Counted from the stretch's first letter, positions 1-6,962 are shown. The stretch is 11,017 nt of DNA from Chloroflexota bacterium (GCA_005889515.1 VBHE01000279.1:565-11581), one strand, 5' to 3'. Numbers and translations: made by a program. Notes: generated by a model from the letters alone, not told the origin.

Positions 1-2
1 CC

Positions 3-113
3 CGGCCGCACCCGAACATGCCGGCGCACCCCGCCGTCCACGCGACCGTGGCCAAGGCCGCGGCGGTCGTCGACCGGATGCGCGACGCGGTTGCCGGGCG
101 CGGCGAACACTGA
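3..113 (+). CDS. C-terminal fragment of an unidentified protein (gene cut by window edge)
   Basis: An open frame enters from the left edge and ends at TGA 111-113, giving a 36-residue tail that includes HPAVHATVAKAAAVVDRM and ends RGEH. It is Ala/Val-rich and probably helical. A perfect palindrome 27 bases after the stop fits a gene end. The fragment is too short to assign a family, and no function is proposed. Confidence 0.45.
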   Translation, partial: RPHPNMPAHPAVHATVAKAAAVVDRMRDAVAGRGEH

Positions 114-140
114 CGTCGGACGTCGTGTCGGGCGGCGCGG

Positions 141-170
141 CGCCGGGAGGGGGAGCTCCCCCTCCCGGCG
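141..170. terminator. Perfect 30-bp palindrome, probable terminator hairpin
   Basis: Positions 141-170 form a perfect palindrome: the left arm CGCCGGGAGGGGGAG is followed directly by its reverse complement. As RNA it would make a very stable GC hairpin (13 or so pairs with a short loop). It lies 27 bases after the stop of the truncated gene, which suits a terminator, though no T-tract follows. A second 8-bp stem (186-193 with 209-216) lies just downstream. A protein-binding site is an alternative. Confidence 0.55.
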
Positions 171-376
171 GTGGGGGCGGCGCGGCGGAGGAGTCTGAGC
201 ACCGCAGCCTCCTCCGAGCGCAGCCCGCGAGCGGCCTAACGCAGCTCGAGAAGGGGCACCGCCGAGCGCCCGAGACAGGTCTCGATGAGCCCGGGATGGA
301 TGTAGCAGCGGCGGCACACCGCCCGGGAGTTGTGCAGGTCCGCCGCCACCGAGTCGACACGTGGAGGTGTGATTCG
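171..376. other. Intergenic leader region with a second hairpin
   Basis: No gene is supported here. The stretch holds an 8-bp inverted repeat (CGGAGGAG at 186-193 with CTCCTCCG at 209-216) and a short one at 271-284 (CGAGAC, 2 bases, GTCTCG). An open frame spans it in the frame of the next gene, but its Gly/Pro-rich translation looks like GC-driven readthrough. No convincing -35/-10 pair was recognised. Confidence 0.3.
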
Positions 377-598
377 ATGAGCCGGACCGAGAGATGTCCC
401 GGTCTCGAGCTGCTGCGCTCACGGCGCGGCGACGAGGACGTGACCTTCGGTGACGTCGCCGACCATCTCGTCGACTACATGGACCGCCATCCCGACAGTC
501 GGGAGGTGGTCGACGACCTCGCGGCATTCCTCGCCCGCGTGGAGGGGATCGACCACGACCACGACCGGTCGCCCGACCGCGGCCTGCCGTCTCCCTGA
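377..598 (+). CDS. Small DUF6104-like protein, 73 residues
   Basis: The ATG at 377 is preceded by GGAGGTG 7 bases upstream, which decides this start over ATG/GTG codons further left in the same frame. The body, with LELLRSRRGDEDVTFGDVAD followed by a short acidic helix region and an LAAFLARV segment, resembles as I remember them the short actinobacterial proteins of the DUF6104 family (ELEERRGDEEVT..., ending in an LATWLARLDD-like motif). The C-terminus is His/Asp-rich (DHDHDRSPDRG). No enzymatic motif or membrane segment is present and the role is unknown. It converges on the next gene with only 5 bases between the stops, so transcription from the two sides would collide. Confidence 0.6.
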   Translation: MSRTERCPGLELLRSRRGDEDVTFGDVADHLVDYMDRHPDSREVVDDLAAFLARVEGIDHDHDRSPDRGLPSP

Positions 599-603
599 GG
601 CCG

Positions 604-873
604 TCAGGACCTGCCCAGCGCGCGCGCCAGCTCGTCCCTGCCCATGCGCGAGCGTCCGGGAAGCCCTCTGCGCTTGGCGATCTCGTAGAGCTCCTGGCGG
701 GTGAGCGGCTCGCCGGCGCCGGTGCGCCGGCGTTGGGCCACGGCCGCCGCCTGCTTGCCCAGCGCGGTCCTGGTCCGCTTCGGCATGTTCGCGATGCTCC
801 GCTTCTGTTTCGCGGCGCCCGCCGCCTTCTTGATGTTCTCTCGTGCGGCCTGCCGCTGCTTCTCCGATGCCAT
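604..873 (-). CDS. Small basic protein with a Rho-N/SAP-like C-terminal domain, 89 residues
   Basis: The ATG at 873 has a GGAGG motif about 9 bases upstream. Residues 1-50 are rich in Lys/Arg/Gln/Ala (KQRQAARENIKKAAGAAKQK), typical of a nucleic-acid-binding tail. Residues 58-87 (LTRQELYEIAKRRGLPGRSR then MGRDELARAL) match the helix-extended-helix pattern of the Rho-termination-factor N-terminal/SAP-like domain, in which a K/R-x-x-x-G-x-x-x motif bends two helices. Proteins with this layout are common in actinomycetes and are annotated as Rho-N or plasmid-stabilisation-like; a role in nucleoid or RNA binding is inference. It starts 31 bases after the formate dehydrogenase anchor gene on the same strand, so it may be cotranscribed with that operon. 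Confidence 0.75.
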   Translation of the reverse strand: MASEKQRQAARENIKKAAGAAKQKRSIANMPKRTRTALGKQAAAVAQRRRTGAGEPLTRQELYEIAKRRGLPGRSRMGRDELARALGRS

Positions 874-904
874 CGAGGATGTCCTCCACTGGTGTCAGGT
901 GGTG

Positions 905-1796
905 TCAGGCTGTCAGGCGCCCTCGCTGGAGGTCGACGGTGTACCGAGGGTCGGACGCGGACGCGGTGCCCGCGCGGAAGATCGACCAGCGCTCGCAGAA
1001 GGACGCCGCCAGCACCGCGGCAGCGCCGGCGACGGCGAGGGGGCGGCGTCGGCGGCCGAGCACGAGCGCTCCCGCGCCCAGCGCCCCGAGCGCCGTGGCC
1101 ACACGGCCGAAGCGTCCCGACTCGCCGCCGTGGTAGGGATCGCCGGCGTCCCCAAGGCGACGTTTCATGGCCTCGGCGGCGGCGATCTCGGCGACCACGC
1201 CGCCGAGCGCCACGGCGCACGCCGGTCGCGCGTGGCTCTGCGGGGTGAGAATGGTCGCGGCGGCCCCGGCGGTGGCCGCGGAGCTCGCCGCGAAGACAAA
1301 GGGGAGCTCGAGCTGGGCCCCGTGCCAGGCGGGGACCGCGGTGTCGGAGAGTATACGTCGACAGCACCGGACCGAGCACCGCGGCCCCGGTCTCGGCGAC
1401 GCGGCGCACGCGGGGCATGATCCCGAGGACGTCGCAGGCGGCGGCGATCCCCAGCGCCGCGCCCACGCCGCTGAGGATCCAGGTCCCGAGGTTCATCGGG
1501 GAGGTCACCTTGACGACGCGCAGCATGTGATGGAAGCGGCGCGGGACGCCAAGGTCCTTGATCAGCAGTGCCGGGCTCATCGCAACCCCCGCGAGGGCGG
1601 TGCCGAGGGCGCGACGGGCGAGCACGTCGTTGCCCTGCGCGCGCGCCGTCGCGGCGAGCACCGCGGAACCTCCGGCGAGGCCGCCGGTGAAGAGGTAGAC
1701 GCCCACCTCCGGGCTCCACACCGGCGGCTTGAGCACCGGGTGGCCGTAGTACGTCCTCGGCTTCGCGGCCGGCACCATCGACATCTCGCGGCTCAT
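905..1796 (-). pseudogene. nrfD: NrfD/PsrC-type membrane anchor of formate dehydrogenase, frameshifted
   Basis: This polytopic subunit would carry electrons from the iron-sulfur subunit to quinone in the membrane. The ATG at 1796 overlaps the previous stop as ATGA. Codons 1-148 encode a clear NrfD N-terminal half: YYGHPVLKPPVW, a GGLAGGSAVLAA helix, SPALLIKDLGVPRRFHHMLR, then KVTSPMNLGTWILSG, ending at LSTY (TAT 1355-1353). The family sequence then resumes in another frame from 1351 (LSDTAVPAWHGAQLELPFVF) and continues through further helices to FCERWSIFRAGTASASDPRY, stopping at 905. The two halves are offset by one base (A1352). The usual family text here is roughly STYTAVLLSDTAVP, so loss of about 11 bases explains the break. 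No stop occurs in the first frame before about position 870, so the unshifted product would have an unrelated tail. Either a true mutation or an assembly error is possible. Confidence 0.85.
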
Positions 1797-2644
1797 GCGC
1801 GGCTCCTCAACGCGGCGACGACGACGCCCGCCACCATGGAGACGGCCGCGGCGGCTGCCGCGCCCCACATCCTGCCCAGGTCGCGTGTCGGCACCACCGG
1901 CGTGGGGGGCAGGCCGTAGACCTCGGGATCGTCGAGGAGGAGGAAGAAGGCGCCGAAGCCGCCGACACCGTCGTCGCGGTCGGCGCCGTAGAGCCGCGCC
2001 TCGGACACGCCCCGGCGGTGGAGCGTCCGCACCCGGTCGTCCGCGATCCTTCGCAGCTCGTCGACGGGACCGAACTGGATCGACTTGGTGGGACACGCCT
2101 GGGCGCATGCCGGTTCCATGTCACCGCGGAGCCGGTCGTAGCAGAGGGTGCACTTCCAGACCCGGCCGTCCTCCTCGCGGCGGTCGATGACCCCGAAGGG
2201 GCAGGCCGAGACGCAGTAGCCGCAGCCGTTGCACACGTCCGACTGGACCACCACGGTGCCGAACTCGGTGCGCATCAGTGCGCCGGTTGGGCAGACGTCG
2301 AGGCATCCCGCCTTCGCACAGTGCTTGCAGACGTCGCTCGCCATCAGCCAGCGCAGGTCCCCATGCGCGCCGTCGTCCTGCCGCACCGGCCGGGCCTGCT
2401 CGATGAAGGCGACGTGGCGCCAGGAGTTGGCGCCGATGCACCCGGTGTTGTCGTAGGACTCCCCGGTCCAGTCGAGCCCGTCCTGGGGGACGTGGTTCCA
2501 CTCCTTGCACGCCACCTCACAGGCCTTGCAGCCGATGCAGATCGAGGTGTCGGTGAAGAAGCCCATCGATCGCGGAGCCCCGGTCGCATCGTGGGAGCGC
2601 GTGTCGACGAGGTGGCTGACGATCGTGGGCGGCCCGGCGATCAC
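1793..2644 (-). CDS. fdnH: Formate dehydrogenase iron-sulfur (beta) subunit, 283 residues
   Basis: This ferredoxin-like subunit passes electrons from the catalytic subunit to the membrane anchor. The start is GTG 2644, overlapping the catalytic subunit's stop as GTGA, with GGAGGG 7 bases upstream. Four 4Fe-4S motifs are visible: CIGCKACEVAC at residues 36-46, CKHCAKAGCLDVC at 106-118, CNGCGYCVSAC at 138-148, and CTLC at 165-168 paired with CAQAC at 180-184. The last half-motifs exchange ligands as in FdnH/FdoH of Escherichia coli. GFFTDTSICIGC is characteristic of actinobacterial members. Near the C-terminus a hydrophobic Ala/Val segment (about 260-279) would be a single membrane helix, as in FdnH. 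All 16 ligand cysteines appear intact. The open frame continues far upstream of 2644, but that part is an out-of-frame image of the catalytic gene. Confidence 0.93.
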   Translation of the reverse strand: MIAGPPTIVSHLVDTRSHDATGAPRSMGFFTDTSICIGCKACEVACKEWNHVPQDGLDWTGESYDNTGCIGANSWRHVAFIEQARPVRQDDGAHGDLRWLMASDVCKHCAKAGCLDVCPTGALMRTEFGTVVVQSDVCNGCGYCVSACPFGVIDRREEDGRVWKCTLCYDRLRGDMEPACAQACPTKSIQFGPVDELRRIADDRVRTLHRRGVSEARLYGADRDDGVGGFGAFFLLLDDPEVYGLPPTPVVPTRDLGRMWGAAAAAAVSMVAGVVVAALRSRA

Positions 2645-5600
2645 CGCGCAGCCCTCCGGATCCCGGCGCGGACGCGGTAGTCGTCGAGGAGGGCGAGCAG
2701 CGCCGGCCCGCGCGGACGCCGCCCGGGACGGATGTCGCAGGTCGCCGCCTTGACCTCCTGGATGTGGACGTTCGGGTCGAGGACGAGGTGGTAGAGGTCG
2801 TTCGCGGAGTCGCCCGCCGACGGCCCGTTCGTTCCCCAGTGGTACGGGAGGCCGACGGTGTGGGTCGTCCGTCCCTGGACCCGCAGCGGCCGCATCCGCT
2901 CGGTGACGAGCACCCGCGCCTCGATGACGGCGCGGGCGCTCACGATCGTCGCCCATCCCCCGTGCTCGAGGCCGCGCTCGGCGGCGAGCGCGGGCGACAC
3001 CTCGCAGAAGAACGCTGGCTGCAGCTCGGCGAGGTAATCGACGAAGCGGCTCATCCCTCCGGCGGTGTGGTGCTCGGTGAGCCGGTAGCTGGTGACGACA
3101 TAGGGGAAGACCTCCCGCGAGAGTGCCGGATGGCGGCCGTTGGCGATCGGGTTGAGCCGGTGGCGGATCACCTGGCGCGCAGGATTGGTCGGGTGCGCGG
3201 GATGTAGGGTGCTGGTGAACGGCGACTCCGCCGGCTCGTAGTGGGTGGGGAACGGGCCGTCCTTGAGCCCATCGGGCACGTAGATCCAGGCCTTCCCGTC
3301 CGCCTGCATGATGAAGGGCTCGGTCCCGCGCAGGGCGTCCTCGGCGGTGGCGCCCTCGGGCGGCGTGTAGTCGGGCGGCCGGGTGGCGACGAAGTCGGGG
3401 ACGTCCTCCCCGGTCCAGCGCCCCTGCGCCGCGTCCCACCACACGTACCGCCTCCGCTCCGACCAGGGCTCGCCACCCGGGGTCGCGGAGGCGCGGTTGT
3501 AGAGGATGCGGCGGTTCGCGGGCCACGCCCACCCCCATTCCGGGGCGACGTAGCTCTGCCGGTCGTGCGGTGTGCGCCGCGCCGTCTGGTTGACCCCGTC
3601 CGCGTAGCTGCCGCAGTAGATCCAGCAGCCGCAGGTCGTGCTCCCATCCTTTTTCAGCTCGGTGTAGGAGCCGAGCTGCTCCCCGTCCGGGCCGCGGCCG
3701 CTGATCTCCCGGAGGACGGCGTCCGCGCTCGGCTCGGCGATCGTCCCCTCGACCGGGTAGTCCCAGGCCAGGTCGAGGATCGCACGGTCGCGCGGGTCGG
3801 TCGACCCCCGCAGCTTCTCGCGGATGATGCGGCCGAGGTGGTACATGAACCACAGCTCGCTGCGGCAGTCGCCCGGCGGCTCGACCGCGGCGTGGTGCCA
3901 CTGCAGCAGCCGCTGGGTGTTGGTGAAGGAGCCGCTCTTCTCGGTGTGCGCCGCCGCGGGCATGAGGAACACCTCGGTGGCGATGTCCTCGGTGCGGAGC
4001 TCGCCGGTCTCGATCTCCGGGGAGCGGTACCAGAAGGACGCGGTCTCGATCTCGACGAGGTCCCGGACGACCAGCCAGTCGAGCTTCGCGATGGCGAGCC
4101 GGTTGAAGCGCCCGTTCGCCGACCCCACCGACGGGTTCTCGCCGAGGACGAGGAGTCCCTTGACCGTCCCGTCGAGCATCCCCTTGGTGAAGACGTAGAC
4201 GGAGTGGTCGCCGTCGATCCGGGGGAGGTGGTCGAAGCACCACTGGTTCTCCGCGGTGGCCGCGCCCCCGTAGTACGCCTTCATCAGGCTGACGAAGTAC
4301 TCCTCCATGTGACCCCAGAACCCGGTGCGAGGGGAGTTCCGGCGCACGTACTCGTGGTAGTCGCCGTAGTGCTCGGTGTGCGGCATCGGCACGTAGCCGG
4401 GGAGGAGGTTGTAGAGCGTCGGGATGTCGGTCGATCCCTGGATGCTGGCGTGACCGCGCAGCGCCATGATCCCGCCGCCGGGACGCCCGATGTTGCCGAG
4501 GAGGGCCTGGATGATCGCGGCCGTGCGGATGTACTGCACCCCGACGGTGTGCTGGGTCCAGCCGACGGCGTAGACGAACGCCCCGGTGCGCTCCGGCCCG
4601 GAGCTCTCGCAGAGCGCCTCGGCGACGCGGAGGAAGAGGTCGCGGGAGACCCCGCAGGTCTCCTCCACGAACTCGGGCGTGTAGCGCCGGTAGTGCCTGC
4701 GCAGCAGCTGGAGGACACAGCGCGGATGCTGGAGGCTCCGGTCCTGGGGAGGCTCCGCACCCTCGAGCTCGACGCCTCCCGAGCCGGTCCGCTCGCCGGA
4801 GGCGTGGCCGTCGTGCTCACGCTGACCGGCCGCCGAGGCCACCTGCATCCCCTCGTACGCCCAGGACGCGGGAGAGTACGCGCCCTTCTCCGCGTCGAAG
4901 CCGCTGAAGACGCCGTCGAGGTCCTCGGTGTCGCGGAAGTCCTCGCCGACGATGGTCGCGGCGTTGGTGTACTCGACGACGTACTCGCGGAAGTACCGCT
5001 CGTTGGTCAGGATGTGGTTGATGATGCCGCCGAGGAAGGCGATGTCCGAGCCGGCGCGCAGCGGCACGTGGAGATCGCAGACCGCGCTGGTGCGGGTGAA
5101 CCGCGGGTCGACGTGGATGACGGTCGCCCCGCGCTCATGCGCCTCCATCACCCACTGGAAGCCGACCGGGTGGCATTCCGCCATATTCGAGCCCTGGATG
5201 ACGATGCAGTCGGCGTTCTGCAGATCCTGCTGGAACGTCGTGGCCCCGCCGCGACCGAAGCTCGTCCCCAAACTGGGGACCGTGGAGCTGTGTCATATCC
5301 GTGCCTGGTTCTCGACCTGCACCACCCCGAGCCCGGTGAGGAGCTTCTTGATGAGGTAGTTCTCCTCGTTGTCGAGGGTGGCGCCGCCAAGCGAGGCGAT
5401 ACCGAGGGTGCGGTTGTGGATGCGCTCGTCGTCGCCCTCACCCTCACGGCTTTGCCAGGTCGCCGCGCGGGTGGCGATCACCCGGTCGGCGATCATGTCC
5501 ATGGCCCGGTCGAGCGGGAGGTCCTCCCAGCAGGTCCCGTGGGGCCGGCGGTACCTGACGGTGCGCAGCCGCGCCGGGCCGGTGACCAGGCTCTTCGTCG

Positions 5601-5910
5601 CCGAGCCCTTGGGACAGAGCCGACCGCGCGAGATCGGGCTGTCGGGGTCGCCCTCGATGTGGACGATCTCGCCGTCCTTGACATAGACGCTCTGGGCGCA
5701 CCCGACCGCGCAGTAGGGGCAGATCGACCCGACGACCCGGTCGGCGTTCTCGGTGCGAGGCCTCAGCGCGGCGGTGTGCGGGGAGCGCACCGCCCGTCCC
5801 AGGCCCAGCGGGTCGCCCTCGGTGAGCTGGCGCAGCACCGGCCACCGCCGGAGGAGCTCGAGCGGCCGGAGCGAGCGGGAGCCTGTACCCGATTCCCGAT
5901 CAACCATCAT
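2641..5910 (-). CDS. fdnG: Selenocysteine-containing formate dehydrogenase catalytic (alpha) subunit, 1089 residues with Sec206
   Basis: This enzyme oxidises formate to CO2 at a bis-MGD molybdenum or tungsten site. The N-terminal 4Fe-4S ligands are C64, C67, C71 (CPYCAVGC) and C99 (RGRLCPKG, with the conserved Lys101). In-frame TGA at 5295-5293 falls in VENQARI-U-HSSTV, the exact Sec-His site of E. coli FdnG (Sec196-His197); reading it as Sec gives one uninterrupted protein. Cofactor-binding stretches follow: TSFGRGGATT, GSNMAECHPVGF (240-251), DPRFTRTSA, then NIGRPGGGIMALRGHASIQG. The length is slightly above the roughly 1015 residues of FdnG. No Tat signal is visible: LLRRWPVL at 19-26 lacks the SRRxFLK pattern and a following hydrophobic stretch, so a cytoplasmic site is inferred. 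The start is ATG 5910 or 5907; neither has a Shine-Dalgarno, suggesting a leaderless message. No selenium-insertion or fdhD-type maturation genes lie in the window. Confidence 0.93.
5259..5289 (-). promoter_or_regulatory. Predicted bacterial SECIS hairpin downstream of the Sec UGA
   Basis: Bacterial selenocysteine insertion needs a hairpin just 3' of the UGA that binds SelB. On the minus strand GTCCCC (5280-5275) pairs with GGGGAC (5269-5264), an A-U pair closes on a GUU apical loop (5273-5271), and an outer stem AGCTC (5289-5285) pairs with GAGCT (5263-5259), leaving CACG as a bulge. The apical loop begins with G-U, and the first loop base lies 20 bases after the UGA, both within what is described for bacterial SECIS elements. 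The pairing is directly visible; SelB binding is inferred. Confidence 0.8.
5293..5295 (-). other. UGA selenocysteine codon (Sec206) of fdnG
   Basis: The codon is in frame with both flanking parts of the gene: GCA CGG ATA TGA CAC AGC. Homology continues without a break across it (NQARI before, H and then LGTSFGRGG after). In E. coli FdnG the same position is selenocysteine, and in many actinobacterial homologues cysteine. A nonsense mutation would be a far less likely coincidence. Confidence 0.9.
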
Positions 5911-5934
5911 CGTACATGATGACTATCATGTACG
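5911..5934. promoter_or_regulatory. Perfect 10-bp inverted repeat between fdnG and the divergent small gene (site A)
   Basis: CGTACATGAT (5911-5920), spacer GACT, ATCATGTACG (5925-5934). It abuts the fdnG start codon (5910) and lies 45 bases before the divergent start at 5979, so a bound dimeric regulator could control both directions. It shares the words TACATGAT and ACTATCATG with site B. It is AT-rich in an otherwise GC-rich region, which fits a promoter/operator. Confidence 0.65.
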
Positions 5935-5978
5935 CATCGCACCAGCGCTCCGGATGACAAGACTCAGGAGGCAGTCTC

Positions 5979-6152
5979 GTGGAGAACGTCGATGCCACCG
6001 AGGACCGGCGACGGGATGAGCGGGACCGCGAATCCCACGGGCACCGTCGTCGTGAGGAGCGGCGGGTCCAGGCCGAGGAGGGCCGCGGTCAGGATCCCGG
6101 ATACGACCCCGAGCGCCCGGACGAGCCGGGCGACACCTCGACCGCCCGCTGA
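5979..6152 (+). CDS. Small highly charged hypothetical protein, 57 residues
   Basis: GTG 5979 is preceded by AGGAGG with 8 bases between, a near-ideal Shine-Dalgarno, and the frame ends at TGA 6150-6152. The product is almost entirely charged or polar (ENVDATEDRRRDERDRESHG, then arginine/glutamate runs, then DPERPDEPGD), with no hydrophobic core, and is probably intrinsically disordered. I recognise no family. It is transcribed away from fdnG with the site A palindrome between them, and the next gene begins 24 bases later, so it probably heads a two-gene unit with the GlsB-type membrane protein. A stress-linked role is only guilt by association. Confidence 0.6.
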   Translation: MENVDATEDRRRDERDRESHGHRRREERRVQAEEGRGQDPGYDPERPDEPGDTSTAR

Positions 6153-6176
6153 CCGATCAGGGTCTCCACGCGCCCA

Positions 6177-6524
6177 ATGCTCCTACCCACGCCAGCCGAA
6201 CGGCGTCGCCGTTCGGGCTACCTCGGAGGTACAGTCGGCCACCTCATCGCCTGGATCCTCGTCGGTCTCATCGCCGGCGCGGTCGCAGGCAAGGTCGTCG
6301 CCGGCGGCGGGTTCGGCTTCGTCGGCGACGTCGTCGTCGGCATCGTCGGCGCCTTTGTCGGCGGCATCATCCTGCACGCGATCACCGGCAGCGACGCCGC
6401 GGCGAGCTTGGTCGGGGGGGTGATCGTCGCCTTTCTCGGCGCCTGCCTCCTTCTCGTCATCCTCCGGGCCCTCGGACGGGGCGCGCGGGGAGGCACGGGA
6501 GCGACGGCGGCGTTCCGCCGCTGA
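6177..6524 (+). CDS. GlsB/YeaQ/YmgE-family stress-response membrane protein
   Basis: The core from HLIAWILVGLIAGAVAGKVV through FGFVGDVVVGIVGAFVGGII to SLVGGVIVAFLGACLLLVIL is the three-helix, glycine-rich pattern of the YeaQ/YmgE (transglycosylase-associated) family, small inner-membrane proteins of unknown mechanism induced by stress. From ATG 6177 the protein has 115 residues, about 20 more than usual at the N-terminus, and the extra part (MLLPTPAERRRRSGYLGGT) is not membrane-like. Family members normally begin at the residue before GHLIAW, which here is a GTC codon (6234-6236) sitting 4 bases after GGAGG. The real start is therefore uncertain. A strong terminator hairpin follows the stop. 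Confidence 0.85.
   Translation: MLLPTPAERRRRSGYLGGTVGHLIAWILVGLIAGAVAGKVVAGGGFGFVGDVVVGIVGAFVGGIILHAITGSDAAASLVGGVIVAFLGACLLLVILRALGRGARGGTGATAAFRR
6196..6216 (+). repeat. 9-bp inverted repeat (hairpin) ahead of the GlsB-type core
   Basis: CCGAACGGC (6196-6204), GTC, GCCGTTCGG (6208-6216) is a perfect hairpin. Directly after it, TACCTC/GAGGTA (6219-6231) forms a small palindrome covering the GGAGG. These structures would be more natural in an untranslated leader than inside a coding region. Confidence 0.5.
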
Positions 6525-6529
6525 GAAAC

Positions 6530-6572
6530 AGAGACGGCCCGCCGGCCACAGGCCGGCGGGCCGCTCGTCTCT
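6530..6572 (+). terminator. Strong terminator hairpin after the GlsB-type gene
   Basis: GGCCCGCCGGCC (6536-6547), loop ACA, GGCCGGCGGGCC (6551-6562) is a perfect 12-bp stem, with an additional outer pairing AGAGAC (6530-6535) to GTCTCT (6567-6572). It starts 6 bases after the stop codon. There is no T-tract, as is common in GC-rich actinomycetes. Confidence 0.75.
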
Positions 6573-6657
6573 CCGACGCGGCGACGCCGCGCGTGATCGG
6601 ACACACTGTGCTCGATCCCGCCCGGCGGCCCGCCGCGGTCCTACCGGACGGACCCCA

Positions 6658-6676
6658 GGCGGCCTCGAAGGCCGCC
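6658..6676 (-). terminator. Hairpin after the tandem-repeat protein gene
   Basis: GGCGGCCT (6658-6665), CGA, AGGCCGCC (6669-6676) is a perfect 8-bp stem, 37 bases beyond the stop of the minus-strand gene at 6713. It probably terminates that transcript. Confidence 0.5.
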
Positions 6677-6712
6677 CGGATCCGGGATGTCTGGTCCGGC
6701 TGAGCGGGCCGC

Positions 6713-6922
6713 CTAGAAGCGGTCCCGGCCTCGCTCGTCCCCGGTGGCGGTCTTGCCGGCCCGGGTGCCCTGGCCGGTCGTCCCGCCCTCGCCCGACCGC
6801 TCCCGGTCGGGGCTGGGACGGTCCTTGCCGCGATCCTTTCCGGTCGCGGTCTTGCCGGCGTGCATGCCCTGCTCGGGCGTGCCTCCCTCGCCCGGGTGCC
6901 GAACGTCCTGGCTCTCGACCAT
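6713..6922 (-). CDS. Small hydrophilic protein of two tandem 25-residue repeats, 69 residues
   Basis: The ATG at 6922 has GGGAGGTG at 6936-6929 with 6 bases between, and lies about 35 bases after a predicted transcription start, so this start is preferred over codons further upstream in the same frame. After MVESQDVRHP the protein consists of two repeats: GEGGTPEQGMHAGKTATGKD plus RGKDR, then GEGGTTGQGTRAGKTATGDE plus RGRDR. They share GEGGT-x2-QG-x2-AGKTATG-x2-RG-x-DR. It has no hydrophobic core or Cys and is likely disordered, loosely recalling Gly/Lys-rich stress-induced proteins of the KGG/GsiB type, although I cannot claim homology. Its promoter carries site B. Confidence 0.7.
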   Translation of the reverse strand: MVESQDVRHPGEGGTPEQGMHAGKTATGKDRGKDRPSPDRERSGEGGTTGQGTRAGKTATGDERGRDRF

Positions 6923-6962
6923 GTCGTTCACCTCCCTTCGAGGATCTCGTACAGATAGTTTA

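Noticed and set aside
419..889. Minus-strand 156-codon frame overlapping the Rho-N/SAP-like gene
   Set aside because: Composition is shadow-like (EHREHAEADQDRAGQAGGGR); the overlapping frame has a recognisable domain and a better start.
1165..1719. Minus-strand 184-codon frame over the anchor gene
   Set aside because: Arg/Pro-rich translation in the third frame; the NrfD motifs are in the other two frames on either side of the frameshift.
2645..4243. Long upstream extension of the iron-sulfur subunit frame
   Set aside because: It is an out-of-frame reading of fdnG, rich in Arg/Pro/Ala. Homology to the iron-sulfur subunit begins only after GTG 2644, which has its own ribosome-binding site.
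2641..5271. Separate gene starting at TTG 5271
   Set aside because: The TTG lies inside the SECIS hairpin and has no ribosome-binding site; the sequence is the continuation of the selenoprotein after Sec206.
3241..5919. Plus-strand open frame of 892 codons opposite fdnG
   Set aside because: Its translation is a Val/Arg/Asp/Gly-rich antisense image of the formate dehydrogenase gene, typical of GC-rich DNA with biased codon use; the minus strand carries unmistakable family motifs.
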